Positions 20,066 through 24,811 of a stretch of 24,811 bases of DNA are shown one piece after another (the stretch's first letter is position 1; the number at the start of each line of letters is the position of its first letter). This stretch comes from Euprymna scolopes (Eukaryota; Mollusca; Cephalopoda; Sepiida; Sepiolidae), in NCBI GenBank assembly GCA_024364805.1, contig CM044488.1, positions 96,535,677 to 96,560,487 on the forward strand, given 5' to 3'. Below the pieces are notes generated by a model. That model was not told the origin of the DNA. It saw only the letters and a program-made list of their open reading frames with translations, and did not search any database. A program made the position numbers and the translations under genes.

Positions 20066-20640
20066 TGCAAAAACAAAGACAGAACTAGAAACACTAATAA
20101 ACATGACCAGAAACTTTAGCCAGGATATCCAAATGGAATTCTGCATGGAAAAGTGCATACTACTTATCATGAGTAGGGAAAACTGGAAGCAACAGAATGT
20201 ATAGTACAGCCCAATCAAACAGAAATGAGGACACTAGGTTAACATGATAGCTACAAATATCTGGGAGTACTGGAAGCAGATACCATCAAAGCTAGAAAAT
20301 GAAAGACAAAATTGTAAAGGAATAACTCAGAAGAACAATAAAACTCCTCGAAATCAAACTAAAAGTCGAAACTTAATTAAAGTAATAAACACGTGGACAT
20401 TGTCATTGATAAGATACTGTGGACCTTTTATGAACTTGACCAAAGAAGAACTAAGGAATCTCGACCAGAAGACCAGGAAACTAATGAGGATGTAGAATGC
20501 ACTACACTCGAAGGATGATACTGACCGACTATATATGAAAATGAAAGGCAGAAGAAGAGGACTGGTCTGTATGGAAGACTGTGTAAATAACACGAAAAAA
20601 GAATTAGAAAAATACATAATGCAGAACACCTAAATAATAA
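20066..20640 (+). pseudogene. LINE D reverse transcriptase, post-catalytic part
   Basis: The frame from the TAA tract reads AKTKTELETLINMTRNFSQD and FCMEKCILLIMSRENWK to about 20200. After frame changes it continues with NLIKVINTWTLSLIRYCGPF, NLTKEELRNLDQKTRKLMRM (20244-20495) and, past a stop, DDTDRLYMKMKGRRRGLVCM with EDCVN to about 20640. These are the segments that follow the YxDD motif in this family. The YxDD itself is absent because the copy starts just downstream of it. Confidence 0.8.
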
Positions 20641-20761
20641 TTACCGCAGCAAGAGACACGGAATAAACAAACAAGATAGAAAAAGAGACAAAGAATAAGA
20701 TGAGGAACGAAAAATGCGAAGAGAAACAGCTATATGAACGATTCAGAAGGATTACAAAAAA

Positions 20762-21472
20762 GTGACTAACGCAAACACTTGGAAATGGCTACAAAAAGGA
20801 AATCTTATCAGGAAAACTGAATCACTAATAACAGCTGCGGAAGATAATGCAATTAGAACCAACCATATCAAAGCAAGGATCGACAAGACACAAGAAAACA
20901 GCAAATGCAGACTCTGTGGACAAAGAGACGAAACAATAAACAACATAATAAGTGAATGCAGCAAGCTAGCCCAAAAAGAATATAAGAATAGACACGATCA
21001 AGTGGGGAAGGCGGTGCATTGGCAATCGTGCAAACAAATGAATTTTTAATACACAGACAAATTGTACAAGCACAAACCAGCAGCATTAATGAAAAATAAA
21101 ATGCACAAGATCCTATGGTACAAACGGATAAACCCATCCAAGCAAGAAGGCCGGATTTCATAATAATTAACAAGAAAGAAAAGGCCTGTCAGATTGTAGA
21201 TTTTGCCGTGCCAGCAGACTACAAAGTGAAAATCAAGGAGAATAAGAAGCGGAGTAAAAACACGGAACTGGCCAGAGAGCTCAAATGGATCTGGAGAATG
21301 AAGAAAGTGAAAATAACACCATTAATAGTAGGAGCGCTAGGAACGATACCAAAAAAACTTTGAAAAAAAAATAGGAGAGATTGGAATCAGAGTGATGACC
21401 GAGAACATACAACAAATTTCAATTATGAAAACTGTAGAAATATTAAGGAAAACCATTGAATGTGGAGACTAA
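20762..21472 (+). pseudogene. LINE D C-terminal CCHC knuckle and restriction-like endonuclease
   Basis: The first stretch (20762-21049) has C49, C52 and C66 of a CxxC-x8-H-x4-C knuckle, with asparagine (N61) in the histidine position. The second stretch (21115-21363) has R12-P13-D14 and D29, separated by 14 residues, then a lysine-rich segment, matching the catalytic spacing of R2-type endonucleases (PD, x12-14, D/E, then K). It ends LIVGALGTIPKKL, a conserved C-terminal block. A frame change near 21360 leads to EIGIRVMTENIQQISIMKTV and the final stop at 21470-21472. The two stretches are separated by a stop at 21047-21049 and another near 21095. Confidence 0.84.
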
Positions 21473-21941
21473 CACCACGCATAAACTGCACACAAACTGC
21501 ATACAGAAACAGCTACAGATGCAAAACACAAAGTAACATCACATGAAATCATGAAAACTGAAACTGTATAAATGGAAAAAATGCGCCCACTTTTTTTGTG
21601 TGTGGGTGTCACCATAAACAGACATCATACCAAATAATGAAAGTCAAGGAGGAGGGGAAGACCGAGGAGAGAAAGCACTGGCCAGACCTCCGCTGGAGAT
21701 GTGCAAAGAAGACTGGGACCTTGAGGGGGAGGCTTATTCCAATGAAAATCAATAGTCGCTGCCAACGAGAAATCAACGGAAAGTGGCTGTTGTGATAATG
21801 CAAAATATTTTGCAAAGGTTATTGAATGAGTTGGAGATTACTGAAAATCTGGGGAGACTTGTTGTCACTCAGACTCCAGGGAACATCATAAGTTGTTCTC
21901 AAAGAACAATCTTTGATGATGGCTTTTGTGAATACTCCTAG

Positions 21942-21946
<5 letters not shown>

Positions 21947-22008
<62 letters not shown>
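21947..22008. repeat. TAA microsatellite, 3' side of LINE D
   Basis: About 20 perfect TAA units directly after the LINE D 3' UTR, in the same phase orientation as the array at 19942-20065. Confidence 0.97.
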
Positions 22009-22009
<1 letters not shown>

Positions 22010-22536
22010 GTTTCTTTTAAATGTATATGTGGAATTTATGCGAATACTAATGTTTTTTTTTATAATGTTTGCATCTGGAAAAAATTGAATTTGTTCAGAA
22101 TTATTAAAAGCTGATATATATGTGGATCTATGAATATTGTATTTAGGTTATGTGGATTATACAATTAAAATGCACCACAGAAAAAAGTATAGGTGAAGGA
22201 AGCATGTTATATTTATTTGTAAAATAAAGAATATCTAATGCAGAATAGTAAGAGTGAAATTGCTTGCTGCACAAGTATTTGTCTCATCCCGGTGATCTGA
22301 GTCTAGTAGTAAAAACTTATCCGACTTTTTGTATGTACGCCTATCTTTAAAAAATATCGATTAAGATTAAATATTTAGCTTGATAAATTTTAACGTAAAC
22401 AAGTTTGTCGGTTCTATTAATGCGTACCAATAATCGGCCTAAATGTCTGAACCATATTTTTATAGATAGATTTTGTATTAGAAAACTATATCTATCAACG
22501 GAACAAAAGACAAGTTCACTCCAGTTTATATAAAAC
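22009..22536. other. No gene seen
   Basis: AT-rich unique sequence between the TAA array and the Helitron copy. No element or open frame recognised. Confidence 0.45.
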
Positions 22537-22930
22537 TTGCCCGGGTGCCCGGAATTGCCCGGAGTTGCCCGGGTGTTTGGAAGTGTGTGTTGAGCAAAAC
22601 AAAAGAAAGTGGTAGTAAGCAGGCAGGCTTGAACCCATACCGCGAAGGAGGAAAATAACGTGAAAAAAATGTGACGTCCTTGCTGTTGCGCCTATCTCCA
22701 AACCGAAAGTGGCGTAGGTTTAAATTAAGGCTAGACAATCGAAAAGAAGTGATGACTTTCGAAAATATCGACCCCTCCCTGTAGAAAAGTGCCAAGTTAA
22801 GGATGAAGGAATAAATGTTTTTTAGCCAATTTTTCGATATTTGTAGTCCGAAAGGTCGCGCTTCTAAACGATACTGATCTCGTAAAAATCCGTCGCATCT
22901 GTTGAAAGTTTTTTCGATACATGCATGATG
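22537..22930 (-). mobile_element. Helitron copy 2, 5' part missing
   Basis: The block gttgcccgggtgtttg (22564-22579) is identical to the 3'-end hairpin region of the 11311-12531 Helitron. The block gccaatttttcgatatttgtagtccg (near 22828-22853) matches 12397-12422 with two differences. The 3' end carries three near-copies of ttgcccgg instead of one, and a clear CTAG is not seen. From about 22925 similarity is lost, so the 5' part is missing. A B-box-like GGGTTCAAGCC (minus strand, 22626-22636) and an A-box-like GGCGCAACAGCAAGG (22678-22692) occupy the same place as in copy 1. Confidence 0.65.
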
Positions 22931-24145
22931 ATTGCAACGTCTTGTTGGACGAGCGCCACTCCCCAGACACTTAAAGTCCATGAGCCTTAAAATTACTCTT
23001 TTTTAGTCCTACCGGTGAATTCACACACTAAAGGAGGCATGACACTGAAGACTGTCATTGAGATCATTATATTCTTCCAGCATTTCAAGCCTCCATGCGT
23101 CACAACTTTTCCATCGCCACAGGACCATTTTTATAGACAAATGTCTGAGGGAGTATCTATACACAGATGATGTTACAGAGTTTTAGCTTTGTACGACAGC
23201 TAAGCCTCATACATACATACATACATACATTTAAACAGACAGGTTAGATTTATATTATAGATAAGATATATTGACAAAAATAGGTTTAATTTCATTTCAT
23301 TATTTCTCAACGCTAGCTTGAGATCACTTTCAAAATGATTTTATTTTGCATGCTTGGTGAAGATTATTCCAAGATTGTTGAGTGATGCATTCTGACCAGG
23401 AATTATTTTTTTAACAACAAATAAAAAATTTTATAAGTGCGTCAAATTAACAGATGACGCCGTTTTAGTACTAGGTGATTGAAATAGTTTTGGTGTCCAT
23501 TCACGTTACTATTTGTTACTATTCAAATGTTGATTCAATTTAGTTTTATTTAATCTATTCATTTGTTACGTATAGTGTTATCTTAAAGTAATATTTATTC
23601 TATATCCACATTTGGTTATTATTTCGCTTCTATTATTTAGTAGGTTTTTAAGGATCTTTAAATTTTAAAATGTCAAGTTTCTCATCCTAAAATAATTTAC
23701 ACGTCTTCTAAAACTCTACATATACTGGCAAATCATAAAATTTTTCAATCGAGAATTGTCGATCGTCCACTCTCTTTGAGTTCTCGATAATAGTGCGATA
23801 GCGATGTTTTGAATTGGTGTTTTTTTTTTGAATGTGCATTTATGATTGTTTTACGTAGTTTTAAAAACTAGTGAGATCATTTCTATGTTGTATTTTTGTT
23901 GTTCAGGTTTACTTTAGCAAATATTGTAAACGATGCGTTCGGTTAATTGGTTAATATGAAGTAGACAAAATGAACACATTGTACAGATACAGGTTTTTTC
24001 TGGATTTATTAATTATTTGTATTTAAGTGATTGCTATTAGAGTTTGCATGATTGCCATTTCTTGTTGTTCTTAGTTGCATTTTGTTATTGCTATACCGAC
24101 CACTTTTGTGCATTTGTTTTCCCCTTTTCTTTACTACACTTGTAA
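22931..24145. other. No gene seen; one CATA microsatellite
   Basis: AT-rich sequence with a CATA run at 23208-23231. Otherwise no repeat, RNA or coding signal could be supported. Confidence 0.45.
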
Positions 24146-24811
24146 TCTATCTATTTATAAAAGTGAAAGTGTCTCTGTGTGTGTGTCTGTGTGTGTACAT
24201 TTTCCAACGTAATAACTCTAGCAATTTTCAGGTTACAGACTCGAAATTTGATATACAGGGTACTGAGATTTGGGGAAATCTTTGTAATCCGTTTTCGGAC
24301 AGAAATTTGACCTTTGAAAACTCTACCAAACTTCTCCACCAATTTTGGGTATAAACACTTTAAATTTTAGATATAGGTTCCTTGGACATGGATCTAAATT
24401 AATAACTTGATTTGAGCCCAAAACAATAAATATTAAGGGGGCATAATAGGGGTAAAAGTTTTTAAAAAATTGACCTCTGCGGTCTCTACCAAATTACTCA
24501 GACAATTTCTGGTCTAAACATTTGAAATTTTACATAAAGGGTATTCAGAGATAGGACAAGCTTTTTAATCAGTTTGGGTCGAAAATTTTTAGTTACCAAT
24601 ATAAAATGTATGTATGTATGTTTGCATGTCTGCCTAAAACTTTCGACAGAGGCGACGGATGTTACCAAAATCAGCATCGTTTTAAAGTTCGACCTTTCAG
24701 AAGACAAATATCGAAAAACTGGCTAAAAACATTAATATCTTCACCTTTAACAGGGCCATTTTCTATTGGGGCGCTCTTTCGCCGATATTTTTTAAAGTCA
24801 TCCTCTCCTTT
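24146..24811 (+). mobile_element. Helitron copy 3, running off the window edge
   Basis: The start TCTATCTATTTATAAAAGTG, preceded by A and followed by GT-rich sequence, looks like a Helitron 5' terminus. From about 24600 the sequence (aaaatgtatgtatgtatgtt, then ctgcctaaaactttcgac) matches the reverse complement of 12450-12515. 24660-24811 matches the reverse complement of 22740-22890, including caaatatcgaaaaactggct. Between the terminus and this block lie about 440 bases absent from copy 1, made of degenerate repeats (24240-24580). The 3' end lies beyond the window. Confidence 0.6.
24240..24580. repeat. Degenerate tandem repeat, about three units
   Basis: Units share ctctaccaaa, then caattt(tt)gg(g)t.taaac, then aaatttt.atata.aggg(ta). 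The unit length is about 100-190 bases and irregular. It sits inside Helitron copy 3. Confidence 0.45.

Larger units (their letters stand above)
20066..21946 (+). mobile_element. LINE D: non-LTR retrotransposon with restriction-like endonuclease, 5'-truncated, in TAA repeats
   Basis: Translation gives the RT region after the catalytic motif (NMTRNFSQDIQMEFCMEKC, then LIKVINTWTLSLIRYCGPFM), a thumb/linker (WLQKGNLIRKTESLITAAED), a CCHC-type knuckle (CRLCGQRDETINNIISEC) and a PD-(D/E)xK endonuclease-like block (ARRPDFIIINKKEKACQIVD), ending at TAA 21470-21472. This order, with a C-terminal knuckle and endonuclease, is that of R2/R4/NeSL-type LINEs, not of the jockey-like LINEs elsewhere in the window. 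The copy is 5'-truncated inside the RT domain and has several stops and frame changes. TAA repeats abut both ends. Clade is inferred; R4/Dong-like is my preferred reading. Confidence 0.85.

Noticed and set aside
19874-20218. Poly-isoleucine, poly-leucine and poly-serine frames
   Set aside because: Translations of the TAA/TAC microsatellite on both strands.
21598-21795. 65-codon frame downstream of LINE D
   Set aside because: It lies in the LINE D 3' UTR before the TAA tail. Composition is more mixed than its surroundings, but no family resemblance was found.
22526-22981. 151-codon minus-strand frame
   Set aside because: It lies over Helitron copy 2 and continues past its edge, with no recognisable domain.

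Overview
The window looks like intergenic, repeat-dominated DNA from an animal nuclear genome. It is strongly AT-rich and contains a 529-base assembly gap, many microsatellites, several minisatellite or satellite arrays, and a dense layer of decayed transposable elements. No bacterial-style operons, rRNA or convincing tRNA genes are present, and I could not support any intact host protein-coding gene. Most open frames are low-complexity artefacts or LINE debris. The mix of jockey-like LINEs, a LINE with a restriction-like endonuclease, Helitrons, and TAA, CATA and GT microsatellites suggests a marine invertebrate, possibly a coleoid cephalopod. That taxonomic guess is inference from remembered family resemblance, not a search result.

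Layout: 1-3090 is three adjacent tandem arrays with units of about 27, 62 and 58 bases. 3091-4692 is unique sequence with a GA microsatellite and a weak exon-like stretch. 4693-4940 is a 53-base array. 5101-5378 and 8748-8904 hold two members of one foldback family. 5640-7700 is a 5'-truncated, broken jockey-like LINE on the minus strand (LINE A). A second copy of its 3' end lies at 9215-9765. A different LINE tail (LINE B, plus strand, 8020-8690) carries a microsatellite inside its reading frame. 10046-11018 holds a Helitron-like 5' end, another foldback and a truncated hAT-like element. 11311-12531 is a non-autonomous Helitron with both termini visible.

After the gap (13757-14285) come a LINE 3'-end scrap, a fossil LTR fragment (about 14780-15075), a 37-base minisatellite (15325-15830) and a third jockey-like LINE (LINE C, 16440-18610, plus strand). 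Near the end, 20066-21946 is a 5'-truncated LINE with a CCHC knuckle and a restriction-like endonuclease (LINE D), bounded on both sides by TAA microsatellite. Two further Helitron copies lie at 22537-22930 and from 24146 to the window edge.

The most interesting points are: LINE D in TAA repeats, which recalls the target preference of Dong/R4-clade elements; the Helitron with exact A|TC...CTAG|T boundaries and tRNA-like promoter boxes inside; and a foldback family with hammerhead-like sequence and 13-base direct repeats around one copy. The elements do not form a working pathway together. The window records repeated insertion and decay.
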